This document shows, one piece after another, positions 33,716 to 42,508 of a stretch of DNA of 64,000 bases (position 1 is the first letter of the stretch; each line of letters starts with the position of its first letter). The position numbers were made by a program, and so were the translations under genes. The notes beneath the pieces are model-generated. The model searched no databases. It worked only from the letters and a program-made list of their open reading frames with translations, and had not been told where the DNA came from. The stretch is from Streptomyces sp. XM4193 (GTDB lineage Bacteria; Actinomycetota; Actinomycetes; Streptomycetales; Streptomycetaceae): contig NZ_JALLGK010000009.1 in the NCBI RefSeq assembly GCF_023072595.1, forward strand, positions 124,001 through 188,000. The letters run 5' to 3'.

Positions 33716-35664
33716 CGTGCGGTCTCCGCGGTGACCTCTCCCGACCACAGCGGGGCCGTGCCGAGCACGGCGTCGGCGGCGCGCGCCACACCCTCGTAGC
33801 GCAGTCCGCGCCGGTCGGCGAGCGCGACGATCCGGTCGCGCAGTGCGGCGCGTGCCGCGTCGTCGAGGAAGAGCAGGGCGTCGGTGTGCACACCGACGGG
33901 CACCCGTGCACCACCGCCGTGCGCGCGCGTCTGGGCGTCCGCCAGAACGGCGCCGAGCGCACCCTGCGCGGCGGCGAGGCCGTCCGGGCCCCAGCTCAGC
34001 GCGGTGTACGACTCCGAGCCGGCCTCCGCGGTCACCCGGGCCAGACGCCAGTCCAGCTCCGGATGCCGCAGCAGGGTGACGGTGTGCGTCTTCAGTCCCT
34101 CGTCGGCCAGCGCCCGCGCGAACCGCAGGGCCTCGGGGGAGAGTTCGTCCTCGACGCCGTGCGAGGCGTACTCCCTGGCGTCCCGGGCGAGCAGCCGCAG
34201 CGCGCCGTCGAGCAGCCACTGCTCCTCGGTCAGGCCCGCCGCCGCGACGCCCTTGTGGCTCTTGTGGCTCTGGTCGGGGGCGGTGGCACGCAGTGCGTCG
34301 AGGGCGCCCGCGACGGTCGCGGTGCGCTGCTCGCCCGCCCAGCTCACCAGCGAGCCGAAGCCGGTCGAGCGGTCGGCCGTCTCCCGCAGCGCCAGGGGCA
34401 GTTGCGGCAGGTCGAGTCCGGGCGCCCGGGTGAAGGGGCCGGTCCAGCGGGCGGTGAGGGCCACGACCGTCTCCAGCGCCTGCTCGGGCGTGGGCGCCGT
34501 GCCGGGGGCAGGGCCGTCGGCGGCGTTCTCGGCGGCGTTCTCGGCGTCGGACGGGGCGGGTGCGGCGCTCGCCCCGGGGGCGGCGGTCAGCGCGCGGCGC
34601 ACTGGCTCTTCGGCCGGGCGGGCGGGAGTGACGACGATCGGCTCGGTGGCCAGGTCCTCGCCGTACACCACATGTGCCCGGCCCGGCTCCGCGATGCCGG
34701 CCAGAGTCTCGTACAGCAGTTGTCCGGCGAGCGCCCCGGCGAGCGCGCGCCCGGTCGGGGCGGGCGGCGAACCGAGGTCCTCGTCGGCGGCCCAGCGGGC
34801 GGCGCGGGTGACCAGGGCGGCCGACTGCGCGGCCTGCGCCGCACCGCGCACCGCGGGTCCGGCCAGCAGCACCCGCTCGTGCCACCACACCGGAACCACC
34901 GGCACACCGGCGGGCAGCCGGGCGGCCAACCCCGCGAGCGCGTCAGCGGCGCCGGCCGCCTCAGCGGTGCCGGTGCCGGTCGCCTCAGCGGTGCCGGGGG
35001 CGGGATCGCCGGCGGCGTGGGTGGAACCGGAGCCGTCGAGGGTGCACAGAACGGCGTCCAGGCCCTCGGGCAGCTCCTCCGGCAGACCGTCCGCGGCGGT
35101 CGCGACCACCCGAAGTCCCAGCCGTTCGGCGGTCGTTGCGACGGCGCCGGGGTCCCCGGTCGCGAGCGTCAGCCCGGTCAGTCCGGCGCGGTGGAGCCCA
35201 CGGGCGGCGGGCAGCACCGTCTCGGCGGGGCCGCACAGCAGCACCGCGGCAGCGCGCAGCCGCGCGAAGACCGCGTACGGGTCGTTCGTGGCGGCTTCCA
35301 GATGTGTCAGCGCCTCCGGGAAGCGCGCCCGTACGTCCTCCGGGGGCTCGGGCGCGGTGAGCGCCTCCAGATCGAGCATCAGCTCGTGTCTGCGCAGATC
35401 GGAGACGAGTTTGCGGACCACCGGGCGCGCCCGTTCGCTGCGCAGCGCGGCGACCAGCGCGTCCTCGGTCGTGCCCGCTTCGAGGAGAGGCACGCAGACG
35501 TCGGCGACCTGGTAGAGCAGCGCGGGGCCCTTGAGGACGAACTGCGCGCCCGGGCCGCTGAAGTACACCCCGTCCGGCACCGGTGCGTAGTGCAGATAGG
35601 GGCGGGCCTTCAGCGAGTTCGGAGCCGTCGGAGTCGTCGCGGTCGTCGGAGTCGTCGCGGTCAT
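33712..35664 (-). CDS. Ocin-ThiF-like partner with RiPP recognition element (TbtF-like)
   Basis: 650 residues. The N-terminus (PYLHYAPVPDGVYFSGPGAQ to about residue 80) reads as a winged-helix RiPP recognition element that binds the leader. A degenerate ThiF/E1-like region follows (LRAAAVLLCGPAETVLPAARGL), then long Ala/Pro linkers and a C-terminal alpha/beta domain. It presents the precursor to the YcaO enzyme. GGAGGA precedes the ATG; its stop overlaps the YcaO start and its own start lies behind the LanB gene in an ATGA arrangement. Ala/Glu/Thr low-complexity inserts (about 205-235 and 365-395) are unusual. Confidence 0.8.
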   Translation of the reverse strand: MTATTPTTATTPTAPNSLKARPYLHYAPVPDGVYFSGPGAQFVLKGPALLYQVADVCVPLLEAGTTEDALVAALRSERARPVVRKLVSDLRRHELMLDLEALTAPEPPEDVRARFPEALTHLEAATNDPYAVFARLRAAAVLLCGPAETVLPAARGLHRAGLTGLTLATGDPGAVATTAERLGLRVVATAADGLPEELPEGLDAVLCTLDGSGSTHAAGDPAPGTAEATGTGTAEAAGAADALAGLAARLPAGVPVVPVWWHERVLLAGPAVRGAAQAAQSAALVTRAARWAADEDLGSPPAPTGRALAGALAGQLLYETLAGIAEPGRAHVVYGEDLATEPIVVTPARPAEEPVRRALTAAPGASAAPAPSDAENAAENAADGPAPGTAPTPEQALETVVALTARWTGPFTRAPGLDLPQLPLALRETADRSTGFGSLVSWAGEQRTATVAGALDALRATAPDQSHKSHKGVAAAGLTEEQWLLDGALRLLARDAREYASHGVEDELSPEALRFARALADEGLKTHTVTLLRHPELDWRLARVTAEAGSESYTALSWGPDGLAAAQGALGAVLADAQTRAHGGGARVPVGVHTDALLFLDDAARAALRDRIVALADRRGLRYEGVARAADAVLGTAPLWSGEVTAETAR

Positions 35665-38321
35665 CGGGTCTTTCCTCCGTACTGGAACGTGCCGCCCGGT
35701 GCGCAGCCGATCTCCGCGATCCACTCCATGGCGTGCGGTCCGTCGGACACCCGGGGGAGCGCCTCCTCGAGGTAGCCCTCGCCGCGCCGCTGCACCATCT
35801 GCGGCAGCACCCGCACGCTCAGCGCGCTCGCCAGGTCGACGTACTGCGGCTTGTCCCGTCGGGTCTCGCCCCGCTCGCCGCCGTCCCCGGCGTTGGCTGC
35901 GTCCGCGGCGTTGGCGGCGGGAGGGTAGCCGTCGGCCGTCGACTTCAGCAGCACCTCTTCGGGTACGCCGTGCAGCTGCCGCCAGCGGGTCAGGGCCAGC
36001 AGCCGGTCGTGCTCGGTCGGGCCGGTGGCCAGCGCGCGCTCCAGCTCCTCGCCGCCGTACCACCGGCGTCGGGAGAGCATCGCCGAACCGACGGAGAAGC
36101 GCGGGCAGGACAGTGTGCGGCCGTCCCCGGTACGGGTGGAGTGCCAGTTGCCGACCAGGCTCTCGCGCAGCTCGCCGCCGGCGGTCAGCCAGTTGGCCAG
36201 GCGCAGCGGATGGGGGTACATCTCCGGATGGCCGGTCCCCAGGGTCAGGACGCGCAGCGGACGGCCCTCGGCGTCCCGGATCCCGAGCGTGTCCGTGTCC
36301 GGGTCGTGGACGAGGCGCAGCGAGTACCAGTCGTCCGGCCGCAGCCCCTCGTCCAGCACCTGGGGGTGGGCGTTGACGTTGAGCCGGTGCAGTCCCGGAT
36401 CCTCCACGAGCCGGGAGCCGTCCGCGCCGAACCAGGCACCCAGCCGGTCGGCGAGGTGGGGCAGCGCCCGGCCGCCCAGCTCGCGGTCGGCGGCCAGGAA
36501 GCGCCCGTTGAGCATGCCGTGGCCCGCGTAGGCGTTGTTGAACAGCAGTTGCCCCTGCCAGGGCTGGACCAGGACGCCGTACAGCAGGGGGTCGCGCCGG
36601 AAGCGGTCGGGCAGCAGCGCCACCGCCTCCGCGGCCCGCGCGCTGGTCCACACCACGTCCTCGCCGTCCTCGGCGGCCCGGGTGAGGTCGGTGCCGAGCG
36701 CGTCCGCCACCTTCTCGCGCAGTTCGTACAGGCGGTCCAGGGAGCCGTCGGCCGGGCCCAGACCACCGGCGGTGGTCGGGTCCTCGATGCTCAGGCCGCG
36801 CCGGTACATCTCGTTGACCAGGTACTCGGCGTGCTCCACCAGCGAGACCTCGGCGCCCGCGCCGAAGCGGTCCACGAACGCCGCGACGACCAGCGCCCGT
36901 ACGTCGTGCATCAGGTCGAAGACCGACATCAGCGAGACGCCCGCCGCCAGATCGTCCAGCCGGTCGCGCCAGTCCGCCGTGCCCACGCGCACCGACTCGA
37001 GGACGGTGTCGTCCTCGACCACGATCTGCGCGGGCCGCTCGGCGATCCGACTCATGCCGGACAGCGACGCCTTGAGCTCTCGCAGAGCGGCGGGCCATGC
37101 GCCGGGCGGCGCGTCGGCGAGCTCCACGAGCCCGGTGCGGACCTGCGCCAGGAGCGCCGCGGCCTCCTGGGACTCGGTGCCCGGTGCCGCGAGCAGATCA
37201 CCGATCTCGGCGTCGCCGGCCTCGGGCAGCGCCCGGGTACTGAGGATGCCCTGCTGTGCCGCGCCGAGCACGGCCTTCAGACCCTGTTCGGGGGAGCAGC
37301 CCGTGCGTTCCACGAGGTGTGCCGCGACATCGGCGACGCGCCGCGGTCCCATCGCGGTGGCGTCCAGCAGCAGCCGGACCAGCGGTGCCACCTTGGCGGC
37401 CAGCCGACGCACGCCGCCCGCACCGTCGGGCCGCAGGAAGAACAACTGCCCGCCGTCCTCGGAGAGCTGGGAGGTGGGCGGCAGCTGGACGAGGGTGTCC
37501 GGCCCCGTACGGCCCCCGCTCGTGTGGAGCCCGCCCAGCACATGGTCGAGCATCACGCGGTCCAGGCCGGGCCGGGGCACCGGACGTCCGAACTCGGGCG
37601 CGTCCAGCGGCGGTCCGTCCGGCTCCGGCACGGCGAACCCGACCGCGGTGAACCGGGCCATCGGGCTGGTGCGGACCATCGCCCTGGTGACGTACTGGAC
37701 CAGTCCCCGCTCGGACTTGCGCAGTCGTGCGGTCAGCGGCCTGGCGCCCGTGACCGCCTCGACGTACCGCTCGGAGCCCTCTGCCGCGTCGGGTGCGACC
37801 AGGGCCATGGAGCGGCGCAGATCGGCGTCGCCGAGCAGTGCGGCCAGCGTCCGGCGCTCCGCGGCGAGGGCCTCGGGATGCAGTGCGGCGATCCGCTCGC
37901 GGGCCTCGCCCCGCCGGGCGCGGGTCTCCTGCCAGCGGGCCACGTCGGGGTGGTCGACGAGCAGTTCGGGCCGGGGGACGGTGTCGTTGTGGATGGCCCG
38001 GCGCAGCGCGATCAGCCGACCGCGGACGTCGCGGTCGGTGGCCTCGCCGATCAGTCCGTAGAGCGCGTCCGAACACCGGGCCGCGAGCTGCCGGACCTCG
38101 TCCTCCAGCTGCCCGAGGGCGGCGAGTTCCGCCGCGAGGGCGGGGTCGGCCAGGCGGACGCGGCGCAGCGGGTTGATCCGCAGCATCCACAGCGGCTCCC
38201 CCTCGGGGGAGTGCGCGGCGGTCTCGTGCGGTGCGGCGGTCTCGTGCGGTGCGACGGTCTCCCGAGGTGCGATGGTCCCGTGCGGTGCGGTGGTCTCGTG
38301 CGGAGTGGTCCGGTCGGTCAT
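35661..38321 (-). CDS. LanB glutamylating dehydratase, N-terminal part only (TbtB-like)
   Basis: 886 residues, the class I lantibiotic dehydratase N domain without the elimination domain, as is normal for thiopeptides. Typical sequences include SERGLVQYVTRAMVRTSPMARFT (tRNA-Glu/substrate region), PLLYGVLVQPWQGQLLFNNAY and HRLNVNAHPQVLDEGLRPDDWY. It uses glutamyl-tRNA to esterify Ser/Thr hydroxyls of the precursor. The first 35 residues are a degenerate PHETTA-like repeat, encoded by five 18-base units, which the family normally lacks; the true family sequence begins near LWMLRINPLRRV. The start overlaps the pyridine-synthase stop (ATGA). Confidence 0.88.
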   Translation of the reverse strand: MTDRTTPHETTAPHGTIAPRETVAPHETAAPHETAAHSPEGEPLWMLRINPLRRVRLADPALAAELAALGQLEDEVRQLAARCSDALYGLIGEATDRDVRGRLIALRRAIHNDTVPRPELLVDHPDVARWQETRARRGEARERIAALHPEALAAERRTLAALLGDADLRRSMALVAPDAAEGSERYVEAVTGARPLTARLRKSERGLVQYVTRAMVRTSPMARFTAVGFAVPEPDGPPLDAPEFGRPVPRPGLDRVMLDHVLGGLHTSGGRTGPDTLVQLPPTSQLSEDGGQLFFLRPDGAGGVRRLAAKVAPLVRLLLDATAMGPRRVADVAAHLVERTGCSPEQGLKAVLGAAQQGILSTRALPEAGDAEIGDLLAAPGTESQEAAALLAQVRTGLVELADAPPGAWPAALRELKASLSGMSRIAERPAQIVVEDDTVLESVRVGTADWRDRLDDLAAGVSLMSVFDLMHDVRALVVAAFVDRFGAGAEVSLVEHAEYLVNEMYRRGLSIEDPTTAGGLGPADGSLDRLYELREKVADALGTDLTRAAEDGEDVVWTSARAAEAVALLPDRFRRDPLLYGVLVQPWQGQLLFNNAYAGHGMLNGRFLAADRELGGRALPHLADRLGAWFGADGSRLVEDPGLHRLNVNAHPQVLDEGLRPDDWYSLRLVHDPDTDTLGIRDAEGRPLRVLTLGTGHPEMYPHPLRLANWLTAGGELRESLVGNWHSTRTGDGRTLSCPRFSVGSAMLSRRRWYGGEELERALATGPTEHDRLLALTRWRQLHGVPEEVLLKSTADGYPPAANAADAANAGDGGERGETRRDKPQYVDLASALSVRVLPQMVQRRGEGYLEEALPRVSDGPHAMEWIAEIGCAPGGTFQYGGKTR
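38215..38304. repeat. Five tandem 18-bp units at the 5' end of the LanB gene
   Basis: Imperfect units of the form GCGGCGGTCTCGTGCGGT start at 38215, 38233, 38251, 38269 and 38287. They encode a six-residue repeat (APHETA-like) near the LanB N-terminus. Likely prone to copy-number change. Confidence 0.8.
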
Positions 38322-39448
38322 GCGGGGCTCACCGGGGTCTCTCCCCCGGCAGGGCCCATCCGGTCCTGCCAGGAGCTGCCCAGCACCTCGTCGACGAGCT
38401 CGGCGAGGGCGTAGCAGAAGTAGTAGCGGTGCATCGGTGGGACACCGAGCAGCGGAAGCTGCTGGTAGAAGAGGTTGACCAGCAGCCGGTAGGAGGCGAA
38501 CCACTCGTTGGGTCCGTCGTTGACCCCGGACGCCGCGACGGCGCTGTGGAAAGCGCTGGGCCGGTGGGCCGCGCGGCCGTCGCCGCCGGGCGGGCCCATC
38601 GTCTCGGAGTCGAAACCGCCGCCGAGCCCGTCCACCCCGGCCTGGGTCAGCTGACCCTGCGCCACGGCGTGGTCGAAGGCGCCCATGCAGTAGGCGAAGC
38701 CCCGGCCCCACAGCGCGGTCAGCGGGTCGCCGGCGCCGGCGAGGGCGTGCTCGACCACGGGCCGCAGCCTCGGTGCGTCGGTCTTCAGTCGCCGGTCGAA
38801 GGCGGGGCGCGGGTCCGACCTGGGCGACGCCCAGGCCAGGAACGCCTCGGCGTGCGAACGCATGGAGAACACGCCCTGGGCCGCGCCCGCGCGATGGGCC
38901 GAGGCCAGCGCGGCGAACGCCTCCGTGACGTGGACGGACGCGCCGGCCGGGTCACGGGTCAGGGCGTCCAGCGTGGAGAGCAGCGGCGGGGTCATCTGGT
39001 CGAGGGCCATGTCGCGCAGCCCCTGAAGGGGTTGCGGCCAGGTCTCCACATCGCCGCTGCGGAGGAGTTCGACGGTTCCGTGCGCGCGCATCGGGAGATA
39101 GGGCGGCGAAACTCCTTCGAGTCTGCCTATTTCCCGGGCCTGTGCCAGATAGGTCTCTTCGTTTATTTCGTCGTCCGCCGAAACGGTTCCGAAATCAATT
39201 CGGCCGGCGAGATCCGACCAGAGCGGAGCGGGCAGTCCCGGAGCCGGGTGGGACACGATGTCGACGTGCGGCCCGTGGAGCCAGCCGCGGCGCAGATGCA
39301 CCAGCCCCGCGCGTTCCTCGCTCAGGGGGCGAACCAGCGGTACGACCGTGTTCACCAGCCATCGGGGCGTGATCGGCGCTCGGGAGTAGAGGCGCAGTCC
39401 CAGCGCTTCGGTCGCGTCGGTCTGAGCGCGGCTCACCGCAGCATCCAT
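38318..39448 (-). CDS. Thiopeptide pyridine synthase ([4+2] cycloaddition; TbtD/TclM-like)
   Basis: About 376 residues. Shares the SpaB_C-like fold signature with the elimination protein but with GWLHGPHVDIVSHP in place of GPHVRLRF, the pattern I associate with the aza-cycloaddition enzymes; LGLRLYSRAPITPRWLVNTV at the N-terminus and MHRYYFCYALAELVDEVLG near the C-terminus also fit. It joins two dehydroalanines to form the pyridine (or dehydropiperidine) core and closes the macrocycle with loss of leader. First gene of the leftward maturation operon. No convincing ribosome site precedes ATG 39448; GTG 39454 or a leaderless start are alternatives. Confidence 0.78.
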   Translation of the reverse strand: MDAAVSRAQTDATEALGLRLYSRAPITPRWLVNTVVPLVRPLSEERAGLVHLRRGWLHGPHVDIVSHPAPGLPAPLWSDLAGRIDFGTVSADDEINEETYLAQAREIGRLEGVSPPYLPMRAHGTVELLRSGDVETWPQPLQGLRDMALDQMTPPLLSTLDALTRDPAGASVHVTEAFAALASAHRAGAAQGVFSMRSHAEAFLAWASPRSDPRPAFDRRLKTDAPRLRPVVEHALAGAGDPLTALWGRGFAYCMGAFDHAVAQGQLTQAGVDGLGGGFDSETMGPPGGDGRAAHRPSAFHSAVAASGVNDGPNEWFASYRLLVNLFYQQLPLLGVPPMHRYYFCYALAELVDEVLGSSWQDRMGPAGGETPVSPA

Positions 39449-39724
39449 CGTCACACTACGAACCTGTTCGTTGGTCAGGGAAACAAAGAAACCGACTGCC
39501 CGAAGAGAATGGAGCTCGATTTTCCTGTCCGAATTCCGACAAAGGCAGCGAACTACCCGTTCAGCATGCACGCACACACCGGAAGTCACAATGAGTGGTC
39601 AACACTCGCTGACATCTGTCACGTGCTGTCCTTCGGGGCGGTTCCGACATTCGGTTGGTTGGGGGTTATGGGTGAAATCAGTCCTGGTCCCGGGCGCGCC
39701 CGGTCTGCTTTGATGGCCCGGATG
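39449..39724. promoter_or_regulatory. Divergent intergenic region of the maturation operon
   Basis: About 275 bases, noticeably AT-richer around 39470-39560, between the pyridine-synthase start and a divergent membrane-protein gene. It should hold the promoter of the eight-gene maturation operon. TTGACC on the minus strand (39597-39602) is a possible -35, but I find no good -10 at the right spacing. Confidence 0.4.
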
Positions 39725-40312
39725 ATGAGCACACCTCCTCGGTCGGACCCTCGGCGCGGAACCCGCGGGTCCGGGATGATCCTCACGTTCTTCGGTGTCG
39801 CCTGGTGGTTCGTCGGCACCGTCACCCTCGAAGGCCCGATCCGCGTCGGCGTCCTCGCTGTCGGGCTGGCCCTCGCCGCGGCTCTGATCGTCCTCGCGGT
39901 CCGGCGCCTGGGCACGGACGGCGAGAAGGAGGCGTACGAACGCGCGTACCGCACCCTGGTGTGGAGCAATATCGCGCAGGGGTTCGGCATCATGGCCGTC
40001 ATCGTGCTCGGCAACGTCACCGGGCAGCAGGGCTTCATCCCGGCGCTCATCGCGATCGTGGTCGGTGTGCACTTCTTCCCGCTGTCCCGGGCCTTCGGTC
40101 ACCCGGAGTACCGGGGAGTGGCGGTCATGCTCATCGCCGTCGGAGTCGTCGGCGGCGTCGCAGCGGTCGCCGGCCTCTCGGTCTCCGGGGTCCTGACCCT
40201 GGTCGGCCTGCTGGCCGCCGGTGCCCTGTGGGCGACGACGGTCCGGCACCTGCTCGTCGACGCCGCTGCCAGATCCTCGCTGCGGCAGCAAGGTGCCGAG
40301 GCAGCTTCCTGA
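39725..40312 (+). CDS. Six-helix membrane protein of unknown function
   Basis: About 195 residues with six hydrophobic helices: MILTFFGVAWWFVGTVTL, RVGVLAVGLALAAALIVLAV, NIAQGFGIMAVIVLGNV, FIPALIAIVVGVHFFPL, AVMLIAVGVVGGVAAVAGL and VLTLVGLLAAGALWATTV. The segment IVVGVHFFPLSRAFGHPEYR is reminiscent of a conserved family of small bacterial membrane proteins without known function. Several in-frame ATGs (39668, 39713, 39722, 39725) are possible and none has a strong ribosome site. It sits between the two divergent halves of the cluster, so a role in immunity is conceivable but unsupported. Confidence 0.6.
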   Translation: MSTPPRSDPRRGTRGSGMILTFFGVAWWFVGTVTLEGPIRVGVLAVGLALAAALIVLAVRRLGTDGEKEAYERAYRTLVWSNIAQGFGIMAVIVLGNVTGQQGFIPALIAIVVGVHFFPLSRAFGHPEYRGVAVMLIAVGVVGGVAAVAGLSVSGVLTLVGLLAAGALWATTVRHLLVDAAARSSLRQQGAEAAS

Positions 40313-40439
40313 TATGTGTCACGGACTCCGCGCTTGGATCTTTCGGCGCCCCGGAAGTGGGCTAGCTTGGCCGATCTACGGTCGATGACCCTCTCAGCAG
40401 GGATTTTCGACGTACGAGACAGGCAATCCGGGAGAGACC

Positions 40440-41090
40440 ATGAGCGAGCCACTGCCACCGGCCGCCGGACATGGTGTGCACCCGCAGCCGTCCGGCAGCG
40501 GCGTGGAGATCTTCGAGCGGCACTACGCCGGTGAGCCGGGAGCGGGTTGGGAGATCAACCGGCCGCAGTCCACCCTCGTACGGCTCGTCGAAGAGGGCGC
40601 CCTGCGCGGGCGCGTGCTCGACGTCGGCTGCGGAAGCGGCGACAACGCCGTGCTGGCCGCCGAGCACGGGCTGGAGACCACCGGAGTCGACGCCGCCCCC
40701 AGCGCGATCACCCTCGCCAGGGGCAAAGCGCGCGAACGCGGCCTGGACGTCCGCTTCCTGGAGTGGGACGCACTGCGACTGGACACCCTGGGCGAGCAGT
40801 TCGACACCCTCGTCGACGTCGGCCTCTTCCACTGCTTCGCCCCGCAGGACCGCCCGCTGCTCGCCCGCAGCATGGCCTCCGTCACGGTGCCGGGCGGACG
40901 TTGCCATCTGATGTGCTTCAGCGACCGGCAGCCGGGCACCTGGGGCCCGCAGCGCGTTCCCGAGCAGGCCCTGCGGGACGCGTTCACCGGTGCCGGATGG
41001 CGTGTGGACACGCTGGAGCCGGCCGAACTGGACGTGGCGTTCGACCCCGGAGTCGCCCAGGCATGGTTCGCGGTCATGACCCGTGTCTGA
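40440..41090 (+). CDS. Class I SAM-dependent methyltransferase
   Basis: 216 residues. Motif I is RVLDVGCGSGDNAVLAAEHG and post-motif LETTGVDAAPSAITLARGKA; overall resembles small-molecule (thiopurine/thiol- or O-) methyltransferases rather than the sugar N-methyltransferase at the other end of the cluster. GGGAGAG lies just upstream. First gene of the rightward sugar operon; possible targets are the phenol of the aryl unit, a sugar hydroxyl or the peptide. A weak promoter (TTTCGG 40341, TAGCTT 40363) may precede it. Confidence 0.78.
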   Translation: MSEPLPPAAGHGVHPQPSGSGVEIFERHYAGEPGAGWEINRPQSTLVRLVEEGALRGRVLDVGCGSGDNAVLAAEHGLETTGVDAAPSAITLARGKARERGLDVRFLEWDALRLDTLGEQFDTLVDVGLFHCFAPQDRPLLARSMASVTVPGGRCHLMCFSDRQPGTWGPQRVPEQALRDAFTGAGWRVDTLEPAELDVAFDPGVAQAWFAVMTRV

Positions 41091-41111
41091 GCGAGCCGGA
41101 GAGAGACCACC

Positions 41112-42416
41112 ATGCGCGTCCTGATCTGCGTCTGGCCGGCGGCAGCCCACCTCTACCCCGGAGTGCCGCTGGCCTGGGCCCTGCGTGCCGCCGGCCACGA
41201 GGTGCGGGTCGCCTCGCACCCCTCGCTGGCGGACGCCGTCACCGGCGCGGGCCTCACGGCCGTCCCGCTCGGCGACGAGCGGACGCTGCCGGAGCCGCTG
41301 GGAGCGGGCCGGCCGGTGCCCCCGGACGTCGCCGCCGACCTCGAACAGATCACCAAGACCCTGGACCTGAGCGGGCACGAGCGCTACCTCTGGTCCTACC
41401 ACCGCGACTACATGCTCCCCGCACTGCGCGACTTCCAGCCGCCGACGGCGCGTGCGGACGAACCGCAGCCGGCCCTGGACGGGCTCGTGGACATCTGCCG
41501 CTCCTGGCGGCCCGACCTGGTCCTGTGGGACCCGACGATGCCGGCCGCGGCCGTCGCGGCGCAGGTCTCCGGCGCCGCCCACGCCCGTTTCGTGTGGGGA
41601 CCCGACCTGTTCGGCTGGGCGCACGAGCAGTACGCCCGGGGCAAGGAGCAGACCGGTGGAGCACTCACCGCCCAAGAACCGCTGACCGCCTCCGTCGCAC
41701 CCATGGCCGCGCGCCACGGACTGGCCGTGACGGACGAACTGCTGCTCGGTCAGTGGACGGTCAACCCCGTCCTGGAGGCGATGCGGCTGCCGACGCGGGC
41801 GCGCACCGTGTCCGTGCGGTGGGTTCCGTACACCGGGAGCAGCACACTGCCCGAATGGCTGTACGGACCATCGGCCGGGCCACGGGTCGCCATCACGCTC
41901 GGCTCCTCGGTCCGCGCCTGGTCGCAGGAGAGCGGCCTGCTGGTCAACCGGGTGCTGGAGATGGTCGACGGTCTGGACGTCGAGGCGGTCGCCACGCTGG
42001 ACGCGACTCAACTCGCGGTCGCCGACCGGATCCCCGACAACGTACGGGTCATCGACTACGTCCCGCTGTCCGAACTGCTGCCGACCTGCTCGGCCGTGAT
42101 CCACCACGGTGGGCACGGCACCTTCGGCGCGGCACTCGCCGCCCGGATCCCGCAGTTCGTGGTGATGGATCCGCGCTACCCCATGGAAGCACCCCTGACC
42201 AGCCGGTTCCTCGTCGGCAGCGGGGCCGGCACCGGCGTGCGGGCCGACCGCCACTCGGGCGCCGAGCTCCGCGCGGGACTGGCACGGCTCATCGGCGAAC
42301 CCTCGTTCGCCGAGGCCGCGACCGGCCTGTACACGGATCTGCTGTCGGCGCCCGGGCCGAGCGAGACCGTACCCGTCCTGGAGCGCCTCACCCGCCACCA
42401 CCGGGCCCGGGCCTGA
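41112..42416 (+). CDS. Glycosyltransferase, GT1 family (DesVII/EryCIII/SpnP-like)
   Basis: 434 residues, GT-B fold. The C-terminal donor site reads AVIHHGGHGTFGAALAARIPQFVVMD, the HHGGxGT form found in deoxysugar transferases of macrolide pathways; N-terminal VLICVWPAAAHLYPGVPLAWALRAAGHEV is the acceptor domain start. It should move the dTDP-aminodeoxysugar to the peptide or aryl group. Relatives such as DesVII need a P450-like helper protein, which I do not find here. Gap to the methyltransferase is 21 bases. Confidence 0.87.
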   Translation: MRVLICVWPAAAHLYPGVPLAWALRAAGHEVRVASHPSLADAVTGAGLTAVPLGDERTLPEPLGAGRPVPPDVAADLEQITKTLDLSGHERYLWSYHRDYMLPALRDFQPPTARADEPQPALDGLVDICRSWRPDLVLWDPTMPAAAVAAQVSGAAHARFVWGPDLFGWAHEQYARGKEQTGGALTAQEPLTASVAPMAARHGLAVTDELLLGQWTVNPVLEAMRLPTRARTVSVRWVPYTGSSTLPEWLYGPSAGPRVAITLGSSVRAWSQESGLLVNRVLEMVDGLDVEAVATLDATQLAVADRIPDNVRVIDYVPLSELLPTCSAVIHHGGHGTFGAALAARIPQFVVMDPRYPMEAPLTSRFLVGSGAGTGVRADRHSGAELRAGLARLIGEPSFAEAATGLYTDLLSAPGPSETVPVLERLTRHHRARA

Positions 42417-42508
42417 ACCCGCCCGCCACTTTCCCCCGACCGACACAGACCTCCACACAGTCGTACCCGCCCGCCACCCCCGTGGTCCCCAACCGTGAGG
42501 AAGCCCGC

